Assembly (NCBI RefSeq): GCF_039543225.1
Contig: NZ_BAABJI010000002.1
Span: 1,674,001-1,738,000 of the forward strand
DNA length: 64,000 nucleotides
Reading direction: 5' to 3'
Origin: Mucilaginibacter defluvii
GTDB lineage: Bacteria; Bacteroidota; Bacteroidia; Sphingobacteriales; Sphingobacteriaceae
Of this stretch, positions 33,919 through 42,679 are shown in pieces (position 1 is the first letter of the stretch; every line of letters begins with the position of its first letter). The position numbers and the translations under genes are program-made. Below the pieces are notes generated by a model that did no database searches, was not told the origin of the DNA, and worked only from the letters and a program-made list of their open reading frames with translations.

Positions 33919-34236
33919 ATGGCTTTAGAAATAACCGATGCAAACTTCGAAGAACTTGTATTAAAATCAGATAAACCGGTATTAGTTGATTTTTGGGCAG
34001 AGTGGTGCGGCCCTTGTCGCATGGTAGGCCCGGTAGTTGAGGAGTTAGCCAAAGAGTACGATGGCAAAGCCGTTGTAGGTAAGGTAAACGTTGATAACAA
34101 TCCCAGTATTTCAATGAAGTTCGGCATCCGTAATATACCAGCGCTGCTGTTCTTTAAAAACGGCGAGATTGTAGATAAGCAAATCGGCGCTGTGCCAAAA
34201 TCAATTTTAGCTAATAAATTAAACGCTCAGGTATAA
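33919..34236 (+). CDS. trxA: Thioredoxin
   Basis: A 105-residue cytosolic thioredoxin with the WCGPC active site in WAEWCGPCRMVGP (about residue 29), the conserved KVNVDNNP segment, the cis-Pro in RNIPALLFFKNGE, and the usual C-terminal helix. It reduces disulfides in target proteins, and could supply electrons to the Bcp peroxidase at 21212. Followed by a terminator; monocistronic. Confidence 0.97.
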   Translation: MALEITDANFEELVLKSDKPVLVDFWAEWCGPCRMVGPVVEELAKEYDGKAVVGKVNVDNNPSISMKFGIRNIPALLFFKNGEIVDKQIGAVPKSILANKLNAQV

Positions 34237-34262
34237 TCCTCCTGAAGTTTTAATATAAAAAT

Positions 34263-34288
34263 AGCGGCGCGTATGTGCCGCTTTTTTT
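34263..34288 (+). terminator. Terminator after trxA
   Basis: AGCGGC pairs with GCCGCT across an eight-base loop, followed by a run of T (34282-34288). Confidence 0.8.
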
Positions 34289-34302
34289 ATGCCCGTATCT
34301 TT

Positions 34303-34710
34303 TTAAATGTGCTCTACCAAAATGCGCATATCCATATCCGAGCAGTAGTCTTCAACACAAACGCCGCCCTTTAACGCTTGCGGATGTTCGAAAAGCCGGT
34401 CGATTATTTTTGGAATATACTTAACATTTACCTGCCAGTTGCTTAGCGTAGTACATAAATACCGGCTTTGCGTAATAACCAACGTTGGCAGGTTTAAAAC
34501 CATGGGCTCCTTTTCGAACATAGGGGTAGCGCAGGCGTAATAGTAAAATTCGCCGTTATTGCATCCGCTTATTCCGAATACCCGCCTACCGGTAAAGCCG
34601 CCGCATAATTGCTCCAACTTTGCAAACGTAGCCGGAATACCGGGCTGGGTACAAGCCGACAGGTAAAAGCATTCTATATCGTCAGGTAAGTTATAAACAT
34701 GAACTTCCAT
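34303..34710 (-). CDS. Hypothetical protein, possible GyrI-like effector-binding domain
   Basis: 135 residues, cytoplasmic, no helix-turn-helix. The pattern VFGISGCNNGEFYYYACATP, the LPTLVITQSRYLCTTLSNW segment and the closing CVEDYCSDMDMRILVE resemble the small-molecule-binding GyrI/SbmC/AraC-effector fold. I do not recognise it as a specific family. If so, it would be a stand-alone ligand binder. It converges on trxA with the terminator between them. Confidence 0.55.
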   Translation of the reverse strand: MEVHVYNLPDDIECFYLSACTQPGIPATFAKLEQLCGGFTGRRVFGISGCNNGEFYYYACATPMFEKEPMVLNLPTLVITQSRYLCTTLSNWQVNVKYIPKIIDRLFEHPQALKGGVCVEDYCSDMDMRILVEHI

Positions 34711-34837
34711 AGGTCGCGTCTGGTTTCATATCAAATTTAACAATCAGGCCGTTAAGTTGCAGGCGGTGTAAGCGTCATAATATAGGGTGATATGCGACAT
34801 GCCGCCGTTTTAGTAATTAAATAACTACTTTAGTATT

Positions 34838-35758
34838 ATGGCAACATTGCAAAACGATCAGCACATCAGGCAACTGGCTAACCTGGAGTTACTGGCCCGC
34901 CAGGTGGTTGAAGGATTTATTACCGGTTTGCACCAAAGCCCGTTTCATGGTTTTTCGGTTGAGTTTGCCGAGCATCGCTTATACAACAATGGCGAATCCG
35001 TTAAAAATATCGACTGGAAGTTGCTGGCCCGTACCGATAAATTGTTTGTTAAGCAATTTGAGGAAGAAACAAACTTACGCGCCTATCTGCTGCTTGATGG
35101 TTCATCATCCATGAACTATCCGGAAAAGGGACTGAGCAAAATGCAGTTTTCGGTATACGCTGTCGCATCGCTCATGTATCTTTTTAAAAAACAACGCGAT
35201 GCCTTTGGATTATGCACCTTTTCAAACCGGATTGACTTTTTAAGTGCGGCCCGTTCTACAGGAAAGCACTTGTTTTACTTATTTGCCGAACTTGAAACAG
35301 CATATCAAAACACCCGCTTAAATACAACTACTGACATCGCAAACGTACTGCACCATATAGCAGCCGAAGTACACCAACGATCGTTAATCATTGTATTTAG
35401 CGACATGCTCGAAAATAATATGGATGAGCAAAAATTAAACTCACTTTTCGCGGCCATCCAGCATCTCAAATTTGCTAAACACGAGGTAATTATTTTCAAC
35501 GTAACCGATAAAAAGCACGAGCTCGATTTCGACTTTGATAACCGGCCGCACCATTTTATCGACATGGAAAGCGGAGATGAAATCAAAGTACAACCTAATC
35601 GCGTCCGCGAGGCATACCGTGCATCCTTACAACACTATCGCCATCAATTGCAGCTTAAGTGCGCTCAATACAACATTGATTTGGTTGATGCCAACATTGG
35701 TGCCGGTTATAATGAAGTACTCAAAGCTTATCTCGTCAAACGAAATAAGATGATCTAG
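34838..35758 (+). CDS. DUF58 domain protein
   Basis: A 306-residue cytosolic protein with the DUF58 motif NIDWKLLARTDKLFVKQFEE (about residue 55) followed by a von Willebrand A-like fold starting LLLDGSSSMNYP (a MIDAS-type DxSxS). DUF58 proteins usually sit next to a MoxR ATPase and BatA/B aerotolerance genes; neither is here, so this is a solitary copy. A chaperone or assembly role with a MoxR ATPase elsewhere is inferred. It is followed at once by a heptamer array. Confidence 0.9.
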   Translation: MATLQNDQHIRQLANLELLARQVVEGFITGLHQSPFHGFSVEFAEHRLYNNGESVKNIDWKLLARTDKLFVKQFEEETNLRAYLLLDGSSSMNYPEKGLSKMQFSVYAVASLMYLFKKQRDAFGLCTFSNRIDFLSAARSTGKHLFYLFAELETAYQNTRLNTTTDIANVLHHIAAEVHQRSLIIVFSDMLENNMDEQKLNSLFAAIQHLKFAKHEVIIFNVTDKKHELDFDFDNRPHHFIDMESGDEIKVQPNRVREAYRASLQHYRHQLQLKCAQYNIDLVDANIGAGYNEVLKAYLVKRNKMI

Positions 35759-35760
35759 AT

Positions 35761-35842
35761 AGTAAGTAGTAAAAGGTGAGTAGTGAGAGTTTGGCAACCA
35801 ACACACAAAGATTAGCTCACAACTCACCACTCACGGCTCACT
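35761..35842. repeat. Heptamer-period inverted word array
   Basis: Left half: AGTAAGT, AGTAAAA, GGTGAGT, AGTGAGA, starting three bases after the DUF58 stop. Right half (35814-35841): AGCTCAC, AACTCAC, CACTCAC, GGCTCAC. The right half read in reverse complement gives repeated GTGAGNN, the same word as the left half, so the array could fold as a long imperfect hairpin. The rest of the gap to 35995 is AT-rich without other features. Confidence 0.6.
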
Positions 35843-35995
35843 ATACCATTTTTTCTAAAAAAAATAAACTAATCGCAATACAAATTGTGTTTAGTGGTAT
35901 TAGGTGATTTTTTTGCCTTAAGGATAAAAAAACAAAGAAAATAGAGCAATCAAATTCCCTGTATAGCTGTTAGTGATAAAACTTATCTATTATAT

Positions 35996-37462
35996 ATGAG
36001 ACTTCCTATTGTACGCAAACCAATACGAGTAAACCCGGATTCGAAGCGCGTAATAGCCCGATTTTTTTTCAATGGCAACGAGCGAGCCAAGCAGGTGATA
36101 CAAAAAGTGATGGTGATTAGTGAAGATGCTGCCTTTGGCATTGTATCGCCCATATTGCAGGAGTACTCTAAACGTCACCGTAATATAACACGTGTTCTTA
36201 ATCGCCATTGCAGCAAATTAAAACCATTGTTTGAAGAGCTTGGAATTGATTTCGACTCCTTGTCTGTTTACCGAAAGTTGTTGATAGGTTCATATTTTAC
36301 GCATGAATATTCCATTGAGTCGGCAGCGTTTTTCAATCCATCCATTGTTGACGATCCGGACCAAACCGAACTTGAAGAGGGCGAGCGCCGCGTTATTATG
36401 AGTTTCAGGGCGGTTGGTGAAGGCCATATCTCGTCGATAACCTTCCGCAGGGCATTGTTTGATAAGAATAATAATATTACGGTACTACCTGCCGGCAACT
36501 ATATTGATGAGGCCGAAATTGTACGTAATGCGGTATATAACAAAAAGCTGTTTTTCGACAAAGCCGTTGCCACGCAGATCAATGTTGATATATTAAAGGA
36601 ACTGGAATCAAAGCTCGATCATCATTTTGAATATTCGAATTTGAGGCGCATCATCCTGGATTCGCAAAAATTACAGGAAGATGATTCGTACAAATTAGAA
36701 TATGATAAGATACTTTGGCTGGCTGATTCATATTACGAAATTGTATTCTCTTTAGATACAGATATATCTGACCGGGTAATCTTCCCGATATCAGAGTATG
36801 AACGCAAGGGTATTGAAGACGCGCGTTTTGTAAAATTTACTGATGACGACGGTAGTACCACCTATTACGCTACCTATACAGCTTACGATGGTGCGCTGAT
36901 TATGCCTAAGCTGCTGCAAACTACTGATTTTTACAACTTCCGGATTATGCCGCTGTATGGTGACGGTGCGCAAAACAAAAACCTGGCATTATTTCCCCGT
37001 AAGATTAACGGCAAATACGCCATGATATCGCGTATTGATGGGTGCAATAACTACATCATGTACTCGGATAAGATAAACATCTGGGAAAAGCCGGTTTTAC
37101 TACAGGAGCCTCGTTTTACGTGGGAGTTTATACAGATTGGCAACTGTGGTTCACCAATTGAAACTGAACACGGCTGGATAATGATCACCCACGGTGTTGG
37201 CCCGATGCGCCGGTACGTTTTAGGCGCCAGCTTGTTAAAACTTGATGATCCATCTGTAGAGATTGGCCGTTTAAAAGAGCCGTTAATTATACCTAACAGC
37301 GAAGAACGCGAGGGTTATGTACCAAATGTTATTTACTCATGCGGATCAATTGTGAACAACAATAAGCTGATCATTCCTTATGGTTTGTCAGATTATTCAA
37401 CATCATTTGTTGAAATGGACCTTAACGAGTTGATCAATAAATTAAAGTCTGACGGCATTTAA
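35996..37462 (+). CDS. GH130-family glycosidase/phosphorylase-like protein
   Basis: A 488-residue protein with no signal peptide, so cytoplasmic. The five-bladed propeller fold of GH130 is suggested by the segments NPSIVDDPDQT (about residue 120) and GIEDARFVKF (about residue 271), the latter in the place of the family's EDPR motif, and GNCGSPIETEHGWIMITHGV (about residue 380). GH130 enzymes act on beta-mannosides, as phosphorylases or hydrolases. It lies 5.2 kb from the two GT4 genes, a plausible functional partner set. The reaction type cannot be read from sequence. It ends in a strong terminator. Confidence 0.88.
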   Translation: MRLPIVRKPIRVNPDSKRVIARFFFNGNERAKQVIQKVMVISEDAAFGIVSPILQEYSKRHRNITRVLNRHCSKLKPLFEELGIDFDSLSVYRKLLIGSYFTHEYSIESAAFFNPSIVDDPDQTELEEGERRVIMSFRAVGEGHISSITFRRALFDKNNNITVLPAGNYIDEAEIVRNAVYNKKLFFDKAVATQINVDILKELESKLDHHFEYSNLRRIILDSQKLQEDDSYKLEYDKILWLADSYYEIVFSLDTDISDRVIFPISEYERKGIEDARFVKFTDDDGSTTYYATYTAYDGALIMPKLLQTTDFYNFRIMPLYGDGAQNKNLALFPRKINGKYAMISRIDGCNNYIMYSDKINIWEKPVLLQEPRFTWEFIQIGNCGSPIETEHGWIMITHGVGPMRRYVLGASLLKLDDPSVEIGRLKEPLIIPNSEEREGYVPNVIYSCGSIVNNNKLIIPYGLSDYSTSFVEMDLNELINKLKSDGI

Positions 37463-37484
37463 AAAATGCCCTTTACCTATAACA

Positions 37485-37517
37485 AAAAGGACATGTTCGT
37501 TAAGAACATGTCCTTTT
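37485..37517. terminator. Bidirectional hairpin after the GH130 gene
   Basis: A perfect 14-bp stem (AAAAGGACATGTTC, 37485-37498, with 37504-37517) and loop GTTAA. It lies between convergent stops at 37462 and 37539, with A/T ends on both sides. Confidence 0.75.
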
Positions 37518-37538
37518 GCTTTGGGAGTAATATAAAAT

Positions 37539-38192
37539 TTATGACAGTGCGGTTTGCTCGCGTTTGCGGAAGACAAAGAAAGCGATAATACCTAACAGTA
37601 ACGCGCCACCGCCGTAAATAGCGATCTTTCCGGATTGTGAAACACCACTTGGTTCGGTATTCACATACTGGTCAGTTCGCTGTAATTCGTTAGATGTTTT
37701 GATCGAACTAAAGAAAGCCTGATTTTCGGCCTTTACTAAACCTTTACGGCTTTCGGGATACATGTACTCAAAAGTATAGGTAGCGTCCTTGGTATAAATT
37801 ACCGCGAAATCTCTTATTTCGACACCGTTACCATTATCCGCCTCCAAGCCGAATACTTTGGCCTTAAGGTTACCAATAGTGGTATCGCGTGCATTTAACA
37901 CACTACCTGATGATTGGCCCTGTACTTTCGTCATGTATTCCTTAAAAACGTTATTCAGGTCCTTTTCTTTTTTCAATGGTTTGGCATTACCGTTAGCGGA
38001 GCGAATCACAACAATGTAACCTAATGAACCACTGCCTGAGTATATTTTTTGTCCTAACGTGTCTTTAACTTCATGTTCAACAGGTAGGTTGACAGATACA
38101 ACACTATCAATTTTTACCGGCTTTAACTCCTGCGCACTTGCTGCAAAGCTAAAAGCCATTATGCCGAGTATAAATGATGCTATCTTTTTCAT
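37539..38192 (-). CDS. Hypothetical exported protein with C-terminal membrane anchor
   Basis: 217 residues, no recognised family. Signal peptide MKKIASFILGIMAFSFAASA, then a soluble domain of about 160 residues (SVVSVNLPVEHEVKDTLGQK, AVIYTKDATYTFEYMYPESR), and near the C-terminus a hydrophobic helix (IAIYGGGALLLGIIAFFVF) followed by a short basic tail. So it is probably a membrane-anchored periplasmic or cell-surface protein. Its function is unknown. The upstream gap 38193-38449 is AT-rich. Confidence 0.7.
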   Translation of the reverse strand: MKKIASFILGIMAFSFAASAQELKPVKIDSVVSVNLPVEHEVKDTLGQKIYSGSGSLGYIVVIRSANGNAKPLKKEKDLNNVFKEYMTKVQGQSSGSVLNARDTTIGNLKAKVFGLEADNGNGVEIRDFAVIYTKDATYTFEYMYPESRKGLVKAENQAFFSSIKTSNELQRTDQYVNTEPSGVSQSGKIAIYGGGALLLGIIAFFVFRKREQTALS

Positions 38193-38400
38193 ACACTAAA
38201 CATTGCCATAACTATGCCAATGCGTATATTATATAGTACAGTTAACTTCATTTCAACGTAACATTTATATGAATAAATTCCGTTTATTATGCTACAGAAC
38301 AAATTCATAAAAAACTGTATTACAATAAGTTGAGTAACAAAATAAACGTATTAAAAAATTTATTTAACACCCACTTAACATTGCGCAATCTTTACAAATA

Positions 38401-38432
38401 AAAAGCCCGTACATGTTGTGTACGGGCTGCTA
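38401..38432 (-). terminator. Terminator after the M3 peptidase gene
   Basis: A ten-base stem (AGCCCGTACA, 38404-38413, with 38419-38428), loop TGTTG. On the minus strand it is followed by a T run and lies about 20 bases beyond the M3 stop. Confidence 0.8.
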
Positions 38433-38449
38433 AAAATTGTTGCTATTTG

Positions 38450-40150
38450 CTACAGTTTTTCCATTTCGCTGCGTACAAACTCCGCAAGTTCTTTAACGTA
38501 GCTTGCGCTGAAATCGAACTTGATACCGGCCGTTTCATATATCTCGCGGATAGTTTTAGTATAACCCAATTTTAAAGCGTCGAGGTATTGCTGTAAACCC
38601 TTCTCAGGATTTTCCTTGTAATTCTTCCACACCGCTATAGCGCCGAGTTGGGCCATGCCGTACTCGATATAGTAAAACGGCACCTCAAAAATATGCAGTT
38701 GTTTTTGCCACAAGTTGGCTTCGGCATCCGGGTGCTCGCTCCAGTCTACAAAGCCGGCACCAAACGGCTCATATATCTGTATCCATGCTTCGCGACGCTG
38801 CTCGGCGGTATGGTCGGGGTTGGTATATATCCAATGCTGAAACTGATCTACCACGGCTACCCAAGGCAGGGTTTTCAGTACGTCAATCAACTGATCGCGA
38901 CGGGCACGTTTCATGTCCTTGTCGTTATCAAAATACACCGTCCAGTTATCCATGGATATCAGCTCCATGGACATAGAAGCCAGTTCGGCAACTTCAGAAG
39001 GGCAATGTTTAAAGTCATTCAGTTCCAGGTCTGCCGTCAGGAAGGTATGCACCGCGTGGCCACCCTCATGCACCATAGTCGTCAGGTCGCGAAAGGTGTT
39101 GGCCGAATTCATGAAGATGAACGGCGCACCGGTTTCGGCCAGCGGATAGTTATATCCGCCCGGAGCCTTGCCTTTACGGCTTTCCACATCAAACAAGCCG
39201 TTATCTTTCATGATCTCCAGGCGCTCGCCCAGGTAGCGGTTAATATTGCTGAAACACTGAATGGACTTCTCAATCAGGTCATCACCATCTTTAAACGGTT
39301 TAAGCGGCGCTTTGCCCGATGTATCTACGTCCACGTCCCATGGTTTCAGGGTTTCCAAACCTAAAGCTTCCTTGCGTTTTTCGGCCTGCTCACGCAAAAT
39401 GGGTACTATCTCGGTTTCAATAGCGGCATGAAACTCATAGCAATCCTGCGGCGTGTAATCAAACCTGCCCAATGCCTGGAACATATAATCCCTGAAATTC
39501 TCGAAACCCGCATTCAAAGCCACTTTATGTCTTAACGAGCGCAGATGATCAAACAACTCGTCCAGTTTTCCCTTGTCCTGCAAACGGCGGGCGGTTATTT
39601 TTTCCCAGGCTTCCTGGCGCAGCACGCGGTCGGTACCCTTTAATAAGGCCGATGCCTGCTCCAGAGTAAATTCCTTGTCGCCGATATGCACACTCATGGA
39701 GCCGGTTATGCCCTGGTATTTTTGTTGCTCTATCTGTATCTCAGTTTGCAGCGGAATATTCTCTTCCCTGAACAATTCAAGCGCCTTACGAACGCCGCGC
39801 AGGTAAATAAAATATTTATCATCGTCCAGATCGTTCACAAATTCACTGTTAACCAGCTTCTCATTCAGCTTATTACTGTAAGGCGCTGTTTTAGGCTCTA
39901 TCTCCGTAGCGAAGTACTGAAAGTTTTGCAACAGCTCCTCGCTGGTGGTATCACAGGTCATGCGGATGTAACGCCAGGCGAAATCTTCTTCCAGTGCCGC
40001 TTCAAGTTCGCTGCGGTCGCGCAGCCATTGCTCCAGTTCTTCAACTGAATTTATAGGACGGTCAACTAATTCGTTATAAACAGGTTCCAGGTTCTCCCAC
40101 TTGATCTCAAGGTCAGCGGGAATATATTTCCGTGTTTTTTTATGTATCAT
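38450..40150 (-). CDS. M3-family oligoendopeptidase (PepF-like)
   Basis: A 566-residue cytosolic zinc metallopeptidase of the M3 family. The zinc motif is in TTMVHEGGHAVHTF (HExxH form HEGGH, about residue 356), and the third ligand is in the downstream helix EVAELASMSMELIS. The N-terminal helical domain matches the oligoendopeptidase F type. Such enzymes cut short peptides in the cytoplasm. It stands alone with its own terminator. Confidence 0.94.
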   Translation of the reverse strand: MIHKKTRKYIPADLEIKWENLEPVYNELVDRPINSVEELEQWLRDRSELEAALEEDFAWRYIRMTCDTTSEELLQNFQYFATEIEPKTAPYSNKLNEKLVNSEFVNDLDDDKYFIYLRGVRKALELFREENIPLQTEIQIEQQKYQGITGSMSVHIGDKEFTLEQASALLKGTDRVLRQEAWEKITARRLQDKGKLDELFDHLRSLRHKVALNAGFENFRDYMFQALGRFDYTPQDCYEFHAAIETEIVPILREQAEKRKEALGLETLKPWDVDVDTSGKAPLKPFKDGDDLIEKSIQCFSNINRYLGERLEIMKDNGLFDVESRKGKAPGGYNYPLAETGAPFIFMNSANTFRDLTTMVHEGGHAVHTFLTADLELNDFKHCPSEVAELASMSMELISMDNWTVYFDNDKDMKRARRDQLIDVLKTLPWVAVVDQFQHWIYTNPDHTAEQRREAWIQIYEPFGAGFVDWSEHPDAEANLWQKQLHIFEVPFYYIEYGMAQLGAIAVWKNYKENPEKGLQQYLDALKLGYTKTIREIYETAGIKFDFSASYVKELAEFVRSEMEKL

Positions 40151-40214
40151 GGTATAACGTAAACGTTTTAAAATGCTAAGTTATACAATTGAACATCATG
40201 TGTGCGTAAAAGGT

Positions 40215-41141
40215 TCAGCGTTTAAATTGCGTTTGCGATAAATGTATAATGCCATCGCGATAAGCGGTTGGCTTTATGTTAAATGCCTTTTCAAATTTTG
40301 AAGAATCGAATATATAATCATGATCATACTGGTAATACATTTCTACCGTACCCATAACGGTTTTGTTGAATAAGCCAACCATCCACAGCATCATTTTATT
40401 AATGCTTGAGAACTTTGGCGCAACCGCGAACACATCAGCGGCCAGCTCAATAAACTGCTTACCGGTTAAAGCCGGTGCCGATGGTGCATGCCATATCTGG
40501 TTATCACTTTCGGGTGTTTGGCCTAACACGTACATGGCCTTGCCGGCATCGGGCACATAAGTAAAGGTATGCTTGGTACGCGCGTCACCTATCCATTGGG
40601 CTTTTTGCCCTTTTGAGAATTTATCAAGCACCATCATATCAAAAAAGCTGTTCATGCTTTCGGCGCCATAAAAATCGGCGCCTCTTAAAATCGAAGCTCT
40701 TATATTACCGGATTTGGCTTCATCCATTAAAGTAGTTGCTGTTTTGGCGCGTACCTCACCTTTAACACTTGTTGGGTTGTAAGGCGTATCTTCCGTCATG
40801 GCGCCGTTAACCAGGCCGTACATGTATACGTTATCAAAAAATATCAGGCGGGCCTGAGTTTCTTTAACGGCATCTATTACATTTTGTATAATGATGGGCC
40901 ATTGCTCGCGCCAAATGTCCTTATCGTACACCAAACCAGCGCATAAGTAAATTACGGCAGAACCCTTAACCGCATTCAATACTTCGGCACGGTTAAGCAG
41001 ATCAGCCTTCTGCCAGCTTACGTTACTGCCGCTGAATTTCGACGGGCGGCGGCTTACCAGTTTTACGGTTTGATTATGATCGATCAGTTGGCGGGTGAGC
41101 GCATTAGCGACAGGCCCGCCCGCTCCTAAAATAGTATGCAT
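40215..41141 (-). CDS. NAD(P)-dependent epimerase/dehydratase family protein
   Basis: A 308-residue atypical SDR. The Rossmann motif reads ILGAGGPVANALTRQL at the N-terminus, followed by VKLVSRRP, and IFFDNVYMYGLVNG, which has the tyrosine motif in a YMYG form. The classical catalytic lysine is not obvious, so it could be an NmrA/atypical member rather than a true epimerase. It is downstream of the Crp-type gene on the same strand. A short palindrome covers its promoter and start codon. Confidence 0.82.
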   Translation of the reverse strand: MHTILGAGGPVANALTRQLIDHNQTVKLVSRRPSKFSGSNVSWQKADLLNRAEVLNAVKGSAVIYLCAGLVYDKDIWREQWPIIIQNVIDAVKETQARLIFFDNVYMYGLVNGAMTEDTPYNPTSVKGEVRAKTATTLMDEAKSGNIRASILRGADFYGAESMNSFFDMMVLDKFSKGQKAQWIGDARTKHTFTYVPDAGKAMYVLGQTPESDNQIWHAPSAPALTGKQFIELAADVFAVAPKFSSINKMMLWMVGLFNKTVMGTVEMYYQYDHDYIFDSSKFEKAFNIKPTAYRDGIIHLSQTQFKR

Positions 41142-41171
41142 AGCTTTGTGGTTTTGTTATATACAAAGCTA
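41141..41171 (-). promoter_or_regulatory. Palindrome over the epimerase promoter and start codon
   Basis: A perfect nine-base inverted repeat, TAGCTTTGT at 41141-41149 and ACAAAGCTA at 41163-41171, separated by 13 bases. The right arm contains a -7 box, TAGCTTTG, on the minus strand; the left arm touches the ATG. Could be an operator or an mRNA hairpin. Confidence 0.5.
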
Positions 41172-41212
41172 CCTGTGCTAATGATTTTAAATCGTTAACA
41201 AAAGATAATAAA

Positions 41213-41821
41213 TCAGCGGGTTGTGGTAAATATGCGCTTGCGGATGCGCGATAAGGATACGGGTGTTACGCCTAAAAAGTTAGCAATATAATGCTGCGGG
41301 ATACGCTGTATTACCCCCTGCCCTTCCTGCAATAATTTAATGTAACGCTGCTCGGGCGATTGGGTGATGAACGCCTGTACCCTATCCTCATAGCAGCAGA
41401 GGTAATACTCCGCAACCAGGCGCCCAAAACGATCCATTTTATGGCTTAAGCGCGGGTGTTCAAGCAGCTTTTGTATGTTACTGTAGCTAAGGCAAACCAG
41501 CGCGGTATCTTCAAGCGCCTGTATATACACAAAGCTTGGCTCCTGCCGTAAAAAGCTTTTGTACGAGCTGGTGAGCTCGTTTGCAAAGCTAAAGTAGTTG
41601 GTTATCTCCTCGCCATCTTCGCGCACGCTGAAATAACGAACCGAGCCGGAAGTTATAAAGCCAAAATGCTGACATACTTTGCCCTTTTCAACAAAGTATT
41701 CTTTCTTTTTCAGGTCGATATAACTTAGATGATCGGTCAGAATTTGCCATTCATCATCACCGAAAGCCACAAAGCCTTCTACATGCTGCCTGAATGCTTT
41801 AAGCTGATCTACCTGATCCAT
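41213..41821 (-). CDS. Crp/Fnr-family transcriptional regulator
   Basis: A 202-residue regulator: an N-terminal cNMP-binding beta-barrel (LSYIDLKKKEYFVEKGKVCQ, about residues 28-115) and a C-terminal helix-turn-helix with HYIANFLGVTPVSLSRIRKR. The effector is unknown; the phosphate-binding pocket is not clearly conserved. Its start codon overlaps the end of the upstream ubiA gene by 13 bases. The epimerase lies 71 bases downstream with a palindrome in its promoter, a possible target. Confidence 0.88.
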   Translation of the reverse strand: MDQVDQLKAFRQHVEGFVAFGDDEWQILTDHLSYIDLKKKEYFVEKGKVCQHFGFITSGSVRYFSVREDGEEITNYFSFANELTSSYKSFLRQEPSFVYIQALEDTALVCLSYSNIQKLLEHPRLSHKMDRFGRLVAEYYLCCYEDRVQAFITQSPEQRYIKLLQEGQGVIQRIPQHYIANFLGVTPVSLSRIRKRIFTTTR

Positions 41822-42663
41822 ACCCTATCCAACAAGAATAACACAGCAAACACCACGCTGGCTATACCGTTGGTGGTCATGAAGGCGAAGTTAACACGGC
41901 TTAAATCAGATGGTTTTACCAGCAGGTGCTGGTAGATCAACATGGCACAAAAAAACGCGATACCGATGTAGTATAAAAAACCTACATGCGTAACGAAAGC
42001 CGGCATTACAATAAATACGGCCGAAAACACGTGCAGCAGTGTCGACAGATTAAGTGCCCTAACCTTGCCCAGATAAGCCGGAATGGAATGCAGGTTTTGG
42101 CTGCGGTCAAAATCCTCATCCTGTAAAGCGTAAATAATATCAAACCCACTTACCCAACAAAAAACAGAAAGTGAAAAAAAGATCGGCGTTAAATCGAACT
42201 CACCGGTAACTACCAGGTAAGCGCCGATTGGTGCTAAAGACAAGCCTAAGCCCAATACCATATGGCATAAAGCCGTAAAACGCTTGGTGGCACTGTAGCC
42301 CAGCACCACGAGCAAAGCAACCGGCGACAGGTAAAAGCACAGTGGATTAATAAACCAGGTTGTGCCGATGAATAGCGTGCAATTCACCAGTGTAAAAATA
42401 AGCGCGTTTCGGGCGCTGATGCGGCCTGCCGGGATGTCGCGCTGTAGCGTACGTGGGTTTTTGGCATCAATATCCCTATCCAGGTAACGGTTAAAGGCCA
42501 TGGCGGAGTTACGGGCGAACACCATGCACAGCACCATCATCAATAGCTTTGGCCACTCAAAAGGGTGGTTGGTTGTAGTTACCGCCAAAAAAAAGCCAAT
42601 AAACGCGAACGGCATAGCGAATATGGTATGTGTAAACGTAACGAGGGATAAATATTTTTTCAT
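41809..42663 (-). CDS. UbiA-family prenyltransferase
   Basis: A 284-residue inner-membrane aromatic prenyltransferase. The first Asp-rich site NRYLDRDIDAKNPRTLQRDI (about residue 59) is complete, and a second lies around YALQDEDFDRSQN. About eight or nine membrane helices. As Bacteroidota use menaquinone, this could be an MqnP-type (futalosine pathway) or 4-hydroxybenzoate-like enzyme. The start at 42663 is chosen because a longer frame from 42801 would add 46 basic residues and overlap yihA. It overlaps the Crp-type gene by 13 bases. Confidence 0.85.
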   Translation of the reverse strand: MKKYLSLVTFTHTIFAMPFAFIGFFLAVTTTNHPFEWPKLLMMVLCMVFARNSAMAFNRYLDRDIDAKNPRTLQRDIPAGRISARNALIFTLVNCTLFIGTTWFINPLCFYLSPVALLVVLGYSATKRFTALCHMVLGLGLSLAPIGAYLVVTGEFDLTPIFFSLSVFCWVSGFDIIYALQDEDFDRSQNLHSIPAYLGKVRALNLSTLLHVFSAVFIVMPAFVTHVGFLYYIGIAFFCAMLIYQHLLVKPSDLSRVNFAFMTTNGIASVVFAVLFLLDRVWIR

Positions 42664-42679
42664 GTATGGTGCGGCGTAA

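Noticed and set aside
38648..39364. 238-codon open frame on the plus strand
   Set aside because: It lies entirely antisense to the M3 peptidase gene, whose protein is clearly conserved. The frame has no family match and its residue composition is that of a codon shadow.
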